Under the pieces are notes generated by a model. The model was not told where the DNA came from and ran no database searches. It was given only the letters and a program-made list of their open reading frames with translations. Below are positions 1-5,581 of a stretch of DNA of 6,798 nucleotides, in pieces (within the stretch, counting starts at the first letter, position 1; every line of letters begins with the position of its first letter). Source of the DNA: Clostridiales bacterium (GTDB lineage: Bacteria > Bacillota > Clostridia > Lachnospirales > Anaerotignaceae); assembly GCA_019423725.1 (NCBI GenBank), contig JAHZAW010000052.1:1-6798 (forward strand), given 5' to 3'. A program made the translations under genes and the position numbers.

Positions 1-400
1 GTTTATACATAATAAAGCCTGACTTAATTTATCATCCTTCTGTACATGAGCAATAAATGGAAGTTTTACTGTTTTATCATCTCTTATATCACCATAAGCT
101 GGGGTGTATTATTCTGCCCTTTGGAGTAATGAACTCAAGATGCTGTTTTATATGCCTTCTGTTTCTCAATACTTACACTCAGCATAAACATATCCTGAAG
201 CAAATACAAATCCACGAACCTCATCTTATCTTTTTTTCCAGTGAATCTGTTCTGAAAATTCCATCAGTCTTAGCGGCATAAAAATTACCATATTTATCGT
301 ATATGGTAAATTCAACAGACACATCTCCGTTTTCAGCATCATATATGCCGGTATTATCAGCAGGAAGCCGCCTTTCTGTCCTTAGAAGTATTTGACATAA
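1..400 (-). pseudogene. Decayed, frameshifted coding remnant of unknown family, running off the left edge
   Basis: Read on the minus strand, four short open segments follow one another almost end to end, each in a different frame from the one before: 400-221 (contains VEFTIYDKYGNFYAAKTDG), 225-169 (contains RGFVFASGYVYAE), 172-92 (contains HLEFITPKGRII) and 108-1 (contains YGDIRDDKTVKLPFIAHVQK). Each has the amino-acid composition of a real soluble protein, and the switch points overlap by only a few bases to 17 bases. This is what several single-base indels in a formerly intact gene would leave. There is no convincing start codon or ribosome binding site at the upstream end, where a stop lies at 401-403, so the N-terminus appears lost. 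The family is not recognised. The alternating charged and aromatic beta-strand-like pattern of the first segment would suit an extracellular or beta-sandwich protein, but that is only an impression. The alternatives are sequencing errors or chance open frames. Confidence 0.45.
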
Positions 401-403
401 TTA

Positions 404-714
404 GTTTCTGCTTATCTGTTTTATAACTATAAAAAACAAACTGAAAATAACTGTATATAGATACGGACAGATTCCGCACGGCAAATAATATATGTTATTA
501 CAGGAATAAAACTATGGATACGGCTGTGGGAGAGTATAGTAAAACAACCATAATGATAATGAAATTTGTACATATGTATGGATATGTATTTTAATGCTGC
601 CTATTGCATTGAATATAGTTATTTTGACAGGTTGTCAAGGAGAGCTGTTGTTATTTTGCAAAATTGGTATGTCCATTTTCTGTTAACTTTCACGAATACT
701 TATTTTTTTGTTTA
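404..714. other. AT-rich intergenic stretch without a recognisable gene
   Basis: No open frame with coding character was found on either strand. The short minus-strand frame ending near 361 that covers about 362-495 lacks a ribosome binding site and looks only weakly protein-like. The stretch contains the perfect dyad at 624-638, listed separately. An AAGGAG at 637-642 precedes only a 12-codon TTG-initiated frame (648-686), which is not convincing as a gene. Confidence 0.5.
624..638. promoter_or_regulatory. Perfect dyad TTGACA-GGT-TGTCAA, possible distal LysR-type operator
   Basis: The two 6-base arms are exact reverse complements around a 3-base centre. T at 625 and A at 637 give the T-N11-A spacing of LysR-type recognition sites. 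It lies about 200 bp upstream of the LysR-type gene and has the same arm and spacer geometry as the dyad at 720-734. The left arm also matches a -35 hexamer, but no matching -10 is evident at normal spacing. The role as an operator is inference. Confidence 0.25.
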
Positions 715-719
715 TTAAC

Positions 720-734
720 ATTACACAATGTAAT
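720..734. promoter_or_regulatory. T-N11-A dyad, candidate LysR-type autoregulatory operator
   Basis: The sequence ATTACA-CAA-TGTAAT is a perfect 6+6 dyad with T at 721 and A at 733, matching the T-N11-A rule for LysR-type regulators. A second, wider inverted repeat surrounds it: TAACATTA at 716-723 and TAATGTTA at 745-752. The dyad sits just upstream of the likely -10 element at 751-756, centred near -36 of the implied start site. A bound regulator there would cover the -35 region, the usual arrangement for autorepression in this family. Symmetry and position are seen directly; binding is inferred. Confidence 0.4.
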
Positions 735-742
735 ATTTTTTA

Positions 743-756
743 TATAATGTTATAAT
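743..756 (+). promoter_or_regulatory. Probable promoter -10 region for the LysR-type gene
   Basis: TATAAT at 751-756 is preceded by TG one base upstream (748-749), forming an extended -10 element. A second TATAAT lies at 743-748, with TTACAC at 721-726 as a possible -35 at 16-bp spacing. No good -35 accompanies the extended -10. The region is so AT-rich that chance matches are likely, so the exact start site is uncertain. The leader would be roughly 70-80 bases. Confidence 0.4.
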
Positions 757-835
757 TTATATAATAAGTGCAAAAAAAGGGGTATTTTAGGCATCATACT
801 TTTATTGGGGAAATTCTATTTGAGGAGTGAGATTG

Positions 836-1753
836 ATGACGTTTCTGCAGTTGAACTATATAATGGAGATTTACAATTGTGGTTCAATAAATAAGGCGGC
901 TCAGAAAATGTTTTTATCACAATCAAGTCTCAGCAGTTCCATAAGGGAGCTGGAACAGGAACTTGGAATAAAAATATTCAAAAGAAGCAATAAAGGTATA
1001 GAACTCACCAATGACGGAAAGGAGTTTATTGCGCACATACGCCCGATAGTTGAGCAGCAGAAAATTGTAGAGGCCTATTATCTGGACAGGAAGAATGATG
1101 ACTTTGCTTCACTGAGCGTGGCTTCTCAAAGATATCCTTTCTGTGCGGAAGCATTTGTTCTGCTTATAAAGGAATTTGACGACACATCAAAATACAGTTT
1201 CAGCTACACTGAGGCCGAGATGGAAAAGGTCATATCCAGCGTATCAGAAAGAAAAAGTGAAATAGGCGTTATTTTTTTATCTGAGATGACGGAAAAATTT
1301 ATGAACAGGATACTTGCCTCAAACGACCTGGAGTTTCATGAACTGATGAGGATAAAGCCCCATGCTTTTATTAATCATAATCATCCGCTCTCGGCAAAAA
1401 AGACTGTAAAGATAAAGGAGCTTTTTGACTATCCATATGTTGCCTTTACTAAGAAAAATAATGAGTCGATACATTATTCCGAAGAGGCGATAATACCGGA
1501 GATAGAAAAGTTTAAAAAGGTAGTATATGTAAATGACAGGGCGTCCTGCTACAATGTATTGGTGAACACAAACTGTGTATCCACAGGAAGCGGTATACTT
1601 CCCAAGGGTTATGGTGATGACAGGCTCATATCCATTCCCATTGAAGATGCCATGGACATGATGCGTCTTGGCTGGATAAAGATAAAGGACCTTACTCTTT
1701 CACCTGCAGCGGAAAAATATATTGAGATCCTGGATAAAATATTGATGGGATAA
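836..1753 (+). CDS. LysR-type transcriptional regulator
   Basis: A 305-residue DNA-binding regulator of normal family length. The N-terminus is a typical LysR winged helix-turn-helix: the helix containing SINKAAQKMFLSQSSLSSSIRELE (residues 17-40) followed by the wing LGIKIFKRSNKGIELTNDG (43-61). A linker helix runs to about 85, and the rest is the effector-binding domain, for which no ligand can be named. The ATG at 836 is chosen because GAGGAG at 822-827 lies 8 bases upstream. The in-frame GTG at 827 overlaps this ribosome binding site and is rejected. The gene is followed after 26 bp by the flavodoxin-like gene on the same strand, so that protein is its obvious candidate target and transcript partner. 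The T-N11-A dyad just upstream suggests autoregulation. The family is certain; effector and regulon are unknown. Confidence 0.93.
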   Translation: MTFLQLNYIMEIYNCGSINKAAQKMFLSQSSLSSSIRELEQELGIKIFKRSNKGIELTNDGKEFIAHIRPIVEQQKIVEAYYLDRKNDDFASLSVASQRYPFCAEAFVLLIKEFDDTSKYSFSYTEAEMEKVISSVSERKSEIGVIFLSEMTEKFMNRILASNDLEFHELMRIKPHAFINHNHPLSAKKTVKIKELFDYPYVAFTKKNNESIHYSEEAIIPEIEKFKKVVYVNDRASCYNVLVNTNCVSTGSGILPKGYGDDRLISIPIEDAMDMMRLGWIKIKDLTLSPAAEKYIEILDKILMG

Positions 1754-1779
1754 AATAATTTATTTGAGGTGGAGTTTTT

Positions 1780-2331
1780 ATGAAAAGAGTTTTGGTAGTC
1801 TATAGTTCCGCTTACGGCAGTACTCAGAAGTATGCCAGGTGGATATCAGAGGAGCTTAACTGTGAGCTTACTGAGAAAGGAAAGGCATCGGATAAAAATT
1901 TAGATGATTATGACGTCATAATTTATGGAGGAGGGCTTTATGCCGGTAAGATAAACGGCATTGATTTTTTGACGTCGTCCTTTGAAAAAATAAAAGACAA
2001 AAACATAGTATTATTTACATGCGGCCTTGGTGATCCCGATGAGCAGAAAAACCATCAGAATATAATGAAGAGTGTAGATAAGGCACTCACTGGTGAAATG
2101 GGAAAAAGGGTAAAGGTTTTCTGTTTCAGGGGAGGCATAGATTATTCAAAGCTGAGTTTTGTACACAGCGCCATGATGTGGATGATGTACAGGATAATAC
2201 TTAAAAATAGCAAAAAGAGCCAGCAGGCAGCCGATGAAAACAGATACTTCATCGAAACCTATGGAAAGGCTGTTGATTTTACGGATAAGAAATATATAGA
2301 GCCATTAGTAGATTACGTAAGATCATTATAA
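1780..2331 (+). CDS. Flavodoxin-domain protein (HemG/Flavodoxin_5-like)
   Basis: A 183-residue cytoplasmic protein that probably binds FMN and carries electrons or reduces a small substrate. The N-terminus reads KRVLVVYSSAYGSTQKYARW: a first beta strand followed by the phosphate-binding loop SSAYGST (residues 9-15). The pattern DYDVIIYGGGLYAG (43-56) supplies the second flavin loop and FTCGLGDP (79-86) a third. The tail with FRGGIDYSKLSFVHSAMMWMM (116-136) resembles the C-terminal part of the flavodoxin-like family that includes protoporphyrinogen oxidase HemG, but homology to that family does not prove that activity, and no haem genes are nearby. The start is supported by GAGGTGGAG at 1766-1774, five bases before the ATG. 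It is probably co-transcribed with the LysR-type gene 26 bp upstream and ends directly at a strong terminator. The fold is confident; the substrate is unknown. Confidence 0.85.
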   Translation: MKRVLVVYSSAYGSTQKYARWISEELNCELTEKGKASDKNLDDYDVIIYGGGLYAGKINGIDFLTSSFEKIKDKNIVLFTCGLGDPDEQKNHQNIMKSVDKALTGEMGKRVKVFCFRGGIDYSKLSFVHSAMMWMMYRIILKNSKKSQQAADENRYFIETYGKAVDFTDKKYIEPLVDYVRSL

Positions 2332-2362
2332 AAGGGAAGCTCAAAAACTTGAGCTTCCCTTT
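2331..2362. terminator. Bidirectional intrinsic terminator between convergent genes
   Basis: A perfect 14-bp stem (AAAGGGAAGCTCAA at 2331-2344, TTGAGCTTCCCTTT at 2349-2362) closes a 4-base loop. The stem begins at the last base of the flavodoxin stop codon and ends 4 bp before the aspartate kinase stop codon. Plus-strand transcripts continue with TTTAGTTTTA and minus-strand transcripts with TTTTATAAT, so both directions have a moderate U-rich tract. It most likely terminates both convergent transcripts. Confidence 0.85.
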
Positions 2363-2366
2363 AGTT

Positions 2367-3683
2367 TTAGTGCATAAATTCTGAATAAATACCCTGGAGG
2401 GCTGCCTGATAATCTTCTTCTTTAATACCAATGATGATATTCATTTCGCTTGAGCCCTGGTCTATCATTCTGATGTTGACACCGCTGTCTGCTGCGGCTT
2501 TGAATACCCTGTAGGCAGTACCTACTCCGTTGACCATGTTTCTTCCTACGACAGCCACAAGGGCAATACCGTCATCGATGGATATATAGTCAGGGTGAAC
2601 AGCCTTTGTTATCTCGTCAGCAAGAACAAGTTTTTTATCCTTTACGTCATCTGTGCTGACGATAATAGACATAGCATCGATTCCTGAAGGTACATGCTCG
2701 AAGGGTACATTGTTGTTCATAAGTACATCAAGAACTTTTTTACCAAAACCTATCTCAGCGTTCATCATATCCTTTTCAAGAACAATGATGGAGAATCCTT
2801 TTTTACCGGCAATTCCTGTGATTATTCCGCCGCCGGAAATGTTTTCAGTATCCTTTACGATCATTGTTCCCTTGTCATTTGGTCTGTTGGTATTTCTGAT
2901 ATTGATAGGGATTCCGGCTGCTCTTACGGGGAATATAGCGTCCTCATGGAGAACTGTGGCTCCCATATATGAAAGCTCTCGAAGTTCTTTATATGTTATG
3001 ATATCGATAACCTTGGGATTTTTTACTATCCTGGGGTCAGCCATAAGGAATCCGGAAACATCGGTCCAGTTTTCATAAAGGTCAGCGCCTGCGGCACGGG
3101 CAACGACTGAACCAGTGAAGTCAGAACCGCCTCTGGTAAATGTCTTTATTGTGCCATTAGGCATAGAACCATAAAATCCGGGTATGACCGCATATTCATG
3201 CTTTCTGAGTATGGAAGAGAGTACTGTATTGGTTTTTTCGGAATCAAAAGTACCATCTTCATTAAAGAAGATGCCTTTTTCAGCGTCAATAAAATCAAAT
3301 CCGAGATATGCCGCAAGGACAATGGCATTGAGGTATTCACCACGGCTGGCGATATAATCTCTGCCGGCATGATGGAGGATAGCCATTTTTATCCTGTGGA
3401 ATTCCTTTTCAAGGGAAAGATCCATGCCCAGGTCTTTTATGATTTTTTCATATCTTCTTATTATACATACAAATATATTGTCAATATCTTCGCCTTCTCT
3501 TGTAAGCTCGTAACATTTATAAAGAAGGTCCGTTACTTTTTCGTCATCGTCGTTTCTTTTTCCGGGAGCAGATGCGACAACATATCTTCTTGCAGGATCA
3601 CTTTTTACGATATCGGCAACCTTCCTGAAGTGGTCCGCATCAGCAAGGGAACTGCCTCCGAATTTTAATACTTTTACTGACAT
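2367..3683 (-). CDS. Aspartate kinase (monofunctional, class III/YclM-like)
   Basis: Phosphorylates L-aspartate with ATP, the first step toward lysine, threonine and methionine. The 438 residues are the usual length for a monofunctional enzyme. The kinase domain shows KFGGSSLAD (7-15), SAPGKR (38-43), SRGEYL (113-118), FTRGGSDFTGS (182-192), WTDVSG (206-211), DPRIV (216-220) and SYMGATVLHEDAI (238-250). From about 285 to the end lie two ACT-type regulatory segments, the second containing VVGRNMVNGVG (378-388) and NIRMIDQGSSEMNIIIGI (403-420). These suggest feedback by an end product, lysine being likely from context. The N-terminal sequence resembles the B. subtilis YclM/ThrD type rather than the alpha/beta LysC type, so no symbol is given. 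The start at 3683 is preferred: AAAAGGAG at 3693-3700 is 9 bases from this ATG but only 3 from the in-frame ATG at 3689. It is second gene after lysA, 44 bp downstream, and so lies under the lysine riboswitch. Confidence 0.93.
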   Translation of the reverse strand: MSVKVLKFGGSSLADADHFRKVADIVKSDPARRYVVASAPGKRNDDDEKVTDLLYKCYELTREGEDIDNIFVCIIRRYEKIIKDLGMDLSLEKEFHRIKMAILHHAGRDYIASRGEYLNAIVLAAYLGFDFIDAEKGIFFNEDGTFDSEKTNTVLSSILRKHEYAVIPGFYGSMPNGTIKTFTRGGSDFTGSVVARAAGADLYENWTDVSGFLMADPRIVKNPKVIDIITYKELRELSYMGATVLHEDAIFPVRAAGIPINIRNTNRPNDKGTMIVKDTENISGGGIITGIAGKKGFSIIVLEKDMMNAEIGFGKKVLDVLMNNNVPFEHVPSGIDAMSIIVSTDDVKDKKLVLADEITKAVHPDYISIDDGIALVAVVGRNMVNGVGTAYRVFKAAADSGVNIRMIDQGSSEMNIIIGIKEEDYQAALQGIYSEFMH

Positions 3684-3692
3684 TTTCATACT

Positions 3693-3700
3693 CTCCTTTT
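3693..3700 (-). promoter_or_regulatory. Ribosome binding site deciding the aspartate kinase start
   Basis: The minus strand reads AAAAGGAG. Nine bases separate it from the ATG at 3683-3681, and only three from the ATG at 3689-3687. Normal spacing in this type of genome favours the downstream start, which removes two residues (MK). Confidence 0.7.
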
Positions 3701-3707
3701 ATTATTA

Positions 3708-3738
3708 AAGATCATTCTAAGATCATCTTAAAGATCAT
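3708..3738. repeat. Three short direct copies of AAGATCAT
   Basis: AAGATCAT occurs at 3708-3715, 3719-3726 and 3731-3738, spaced 11 and 12 bp apart. The array spans the end of lysA and the intergenic gap before aspartate kinase. In the transcript these are three ATGATCTT units. No function is evident: replication slippage or a weak RNA element are both possible. Confidence 0.5.
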
Positions 3739-5023
3739 TTTTCATAAGATCTGCATAGGTCTCGCGTTTAACAGCCACATAGCTTTCACCCTTATTGAGC
3801 ATTACAACAGGGGGATTAGGTATCCTGTTGTAGTGGGAAGCCATGGAATAGTTGTAGGCTCCGGTTGTCATAACTGCCAGGATATCACCTTTTTTAGCAG
3901 CGGGAAGACTGACGTTTTCCTGTATAAGGTCACCGCTTTCACAGCATCTTCCGCCGACGGTGTAAACCTTTTCGGGAGCCTTATCGGCTTTATTTGCAAG
4001 GGCTATGGTATAGGCTGACTCATAAAGTGTGTATCTGGGATTGTCTGTCATACCGCCGTCTATTGAAACATAGTTCTTATATCCGGGTATCTCCTTTGTT
4101 CCGCCAACGGTATATAAGGTCATTCCGGCATCAGCTACGATGCTTCTTCCGGGCTCCATAAGAAGGATAGGAAGGTTTATTTTAAGTTCAGCGCACTTTT
4201 CCTTCATCATATCGGCAATGCCTTTTATGTTTTTAGCATAATCTATCTCAGGATCGCCTTCTACATATTTTACGCCCATACCTCCGCCAAGGTTAAGGAT
4301 CTCCGCCTCATAACCAAATTTTTCTTTGATATGAGCTATATATTTCAGCATTATTTCTGCACCGTCCACAAAGGGCTTGATATCAAATGTCTGTGAACCG
4401 ATATGACAGTGATATCCGCAGAGTTTCACATTTTTCTTTCCAAGGGCTGCTTCTATGGCATCGTCTGCCTGGCCTGTTTCAATGGCAATGCCGAATTTTG
4501 AATCTACCTTGCCAGTTGATATCTTCACATGGGTGTGAGGATCGATTCCAGGGGTAAGACGGAGAAGTATTTTCTGAACTATTCCATGTCTTTTTGCTGT
4601 TTCATCTATGGCATCTAGTTCATCAAGGTTATCGCATATAAAATATCCTATGCGGCTTTCGATGGCAAATTCAATATCTTCATCGGTTTTGTTATTTCCG
4701 TGGAAATATACCTTTTCCATGGGGAAGCCAGCCTTAAGGGCTGTATAAAGCTCTCCGGGTGAAACGACATCAACTCCCATGTTTTCTTCAGCCGCTATGG
4801 AGTATATTTTCTTAAAGCACAGGGCTTTGCTGGCATAGAGAGGCATAGAGCCTGAAGGAAAATTTTCCGAAATGGCATTTACATAAATACGCATTTTTTC
4901 ACGGACTTTTTCCTCATCTATAAGGTAAAGAGGAGTAGAGTATTTTTCGGCCAGTTCGACGGTATCCTGCCCGGCGAATGTAAGGTGGCCTTTTTCGTTA
5001 ATTCCAATGTTGCTGCAGATCAT
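3728..5023 (-). CDS. lysA: Diaminopimelate decarboxylase
   Basis: Catalyses the last step of lysine synthesis, PLP-dependent decarboxylation of meso-diaminopimelate to L-lysine and CO2, in the cytoplasm. The 431-residue length is typical. The fold-type III PLP barrel is marked by YASKAL (63-68, with K66 as the PLP lysine), CGYHCHIGSQ (202-211, H207), LNLGGGMG (243-250, phosphate loop) and EPGRSIV (290-296). The C-terminal domain carries GGRCCESGD (357-365, catalytic cysteine C361) and GAYNYSMASHYN (388-399), the substrate- and PLP-contacting region. The ATG at 5023 is chosen because AAAGGAG at 5033-5039 lies 9 bases upstream and the protein then begins like other LysA sequences. A further in-frame ATG at 5077 falls inside the terminator hairpin and is rejected. 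It is first gene of a unit with aspartate kinase, behind a lysine riboswitch. Confidence 0.96.
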   Translation of the reverse strand: MICSNIGINEKGHLTFAGQDTVELAEKYSTPLYLIDEEKVREKMRIYVNAISENFPSGSMPLYASKALCFKKIYSIAAEENMGVDVVSPGELYTALKAGFPMEKVYFHGNNKTDEDIEFAIESRIGYFICDNLDELDAIDETAKRHGIVQKILLRLTPGIDPHTHVKISTGKVDSKFGIAIETGQADDAIEAALGKKNVKLCGYHCHIGSQTFDIKPFVDGAEIMLKYIAHIKEKFGYEAEILNLGGGMGVKYVEGDPEIDYAKNIKGIADMMKEKCAELKINLPILLMEPGRSIVADAGMTLYTVGGTKEIPGYKNYVSIDGGMTDNPRYTLYESAYTIALANKADKAPEKVYTVGGRCCESGDLIQENVSLPAAKKGDILAVMTTGAYNYSMASHYNRIPNPPVVMLNKGESYVAVKRETYADLMKNDL

Positions 5024-5032
5024 GATGAAAAA

Positions 5033-5039
5033 CTCCTTT
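5033..5039 (-). promoter_or_regulatory. Ribosome binding site deciding the lysA start
   Basis: The minus strand reads AAAGGAG, 9 bases before the ATG at 5023-5021. It lies downstream of the riboswitch terminator, so it would be transcribed only when termination is avoided. It has no role for the longer in-frame start at 5077. Confidence 0.8.
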
Positions 5040-5052
5040 ACTGTAAATTTCA

Positions 5053-5092
5053 AATAAAAAACAGCCTTATGGTTCATACCAATGAGGCTGTC
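5053..5092 (-). terminator. Riboswitch-controlled intrinsic terminator upstream of lysA
   Basis: On the minus strand GACAGCCT (from 5092) pairs with AGGCTGT (ending at 5061), with further partial pairing (TTGGT with ACCA) toward the loop, followed by TTTTTTATTT. This is a classic hairpin plus U-run about 30 bases before the lysA ATG. Its 5' arm GACAGC (5092-5087) is also complementary to GCTGTC (5123-5118), the 3' strand of the aptamer's closing helix. Antiterminator and terminator are therefore mutually exclusive. Confidence 0.88.
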
Positions 5093-5117
5093 AGTCTGTT
5101 AATTAATATTAAACCGA

Positions 5118-5278
5118 GACAGCACTCCGCAGAAAATGCGACAGTTAAACGGATCTTATTCCGTTTACCCAGGTCTGCCTTACGCCTCGGCAGCCTTCGG
5201 CAACAATCCCTTTCGGCCGGAGAAATTCTGCGAAAACTCTTTGTAATCCGCTTACTGATGATATGATGCGCCTCTGTC
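5118..5278 (-). promoter_or_regulatory. Lysine riboswitch (L box) aptamer
   Basis: Read on the minus strand, the conserved lysine-aptamer blocks occur in order: GACAGAGGCGC (5278-5268), CAGTAAG (about 5248-5242), CCGAAAGGG (5216-5208), TTGCCGAAGG (5203-5194), CTGGG (5172-5168), ACTGTC (5145-5140), GGAG (5129-5126) and GCTGTC (5123-5118). Helices can be drawn: P1 GACAG/CTGTC (5278-5274 with 5122-5118), P3 CTGCC/GGCAG (5193-5189 with 5179-5175), P4 AAACGGA/TCCGTTT (5166-5160 with 5153-5147) and P5 CGCA/TGCG (5140-5137 with 5131-5128); P2 is the arm between 5268 and about 5205. The aptamer binds L-lysine. Bound RNA stabilises P1 and frees the terminator arm, switching off lysA and aspartate kinase. 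The length of about 161 bases suits the class. Confidence 0.95.
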
Positions 5279-5311
5279 ATTAATTGTTCATAAATTGTAT
5301 TTGATGAAGTA

Positions 5312-5340
5312 AGTATATTATTAATTTCTCAGCTTTGCAA
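5312..5340 (-). promoter_or_regulatory. Housekeeping sigma promoter for the lysA leader
   Basis: On the minus strand TTGCAA (5340-5335) and TATACT (5317-5312) are separated by exactly 17 bases. Transcription would start near 5305, some 27 bases before the P1 helix of the lysine aptamer, giving a leader of about 280 bases. Both hexamers match the consensus at 4 or 5 of 6 positions, and the placement just upstream of the riboswitch supports the call. Confidence 0.75.
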
Positions 5341-5581
5341 GCATTTTCTGATAAAAAACGCATTTTTATGCATCTATTAATATCATGAGATGTTTTATAG
5401 CTTAAATTTTATATTTAGGGACAATATTATAGTGTTATATTGTATATTTATGACCATATTTATAGGTATTCGCAGATAATGGTGTTCAGATTTTTAAACA
5501 TATATGTCATTATGCTTGAAAATATTTTTAAAATCAGTTTAATAGGTACTGTTTTTGTAGAATATTAAGTTTAGACGTTAT
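5341..5581. other. AT-rich divergent intergenic DNA
   Basis: This stretch between the lysA promoter and the Pho-box-like repeats shows no coding frame with credible initiation on either strand. It contains a 7+7 inverted repeat at 5421-5443, listed separately, and otherwise only low-complexity A/T runs. Confidence 0.55.
5421..5443. repeat. Inverted repeat ACAATAT-N9-ATATTGT
   Basis: Seven-base arms at 5421-5427 and 5437-5443 are exact reverse complements around 9 bases. It could be a protein-binding site in the shared upstream region, but it is composed largely of A/T and no GC-rich stem or T-run makes it a terminator. No known regulator is recognised. Confidence 0.35.

Noticed and set aside
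57..281. Plus-strand open frame of 74 codons
   Set aside because: It has no ribosome binding site and an unlikely composition rich in H, L, C and F. The opposite strand carries much more protein-like segments across the same bases.
648..686. Twelve-codon TTG-initiated frame after AAGGAG at 637-642, as a possible leader peptide
   Set aside because: The start is a rare codon, there is no run of regulatory codons and no attenuator hairpin follows; it is most likely chance.
2653..3668. Plus-strand open frames opposite the aspartate kinase
   Set aside because: They are shadows of a well-conserved enzyme on the other strand and show no independent initiation signals.
5024..5077. N-terminal extension of lysA from the ATG at 5077
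   Set aside because: This ATG lies in the terminator hairpin loop without a ribosome binding site; the ATG at 5023 has a strong one.
5074..5280. Minus-strand open frame of 68 codons
   Set aside because: It covers the lysine riboswitch and its terminator; the sequence is explained by the structured RNA.
5359..5375. Minus-strand GCAT-AAAA-ATGC hairpin followed by GTTTTTT, as a terminator
   Set aside because: The stem is only 4 bp and there is no gene upstream of it on that strand.
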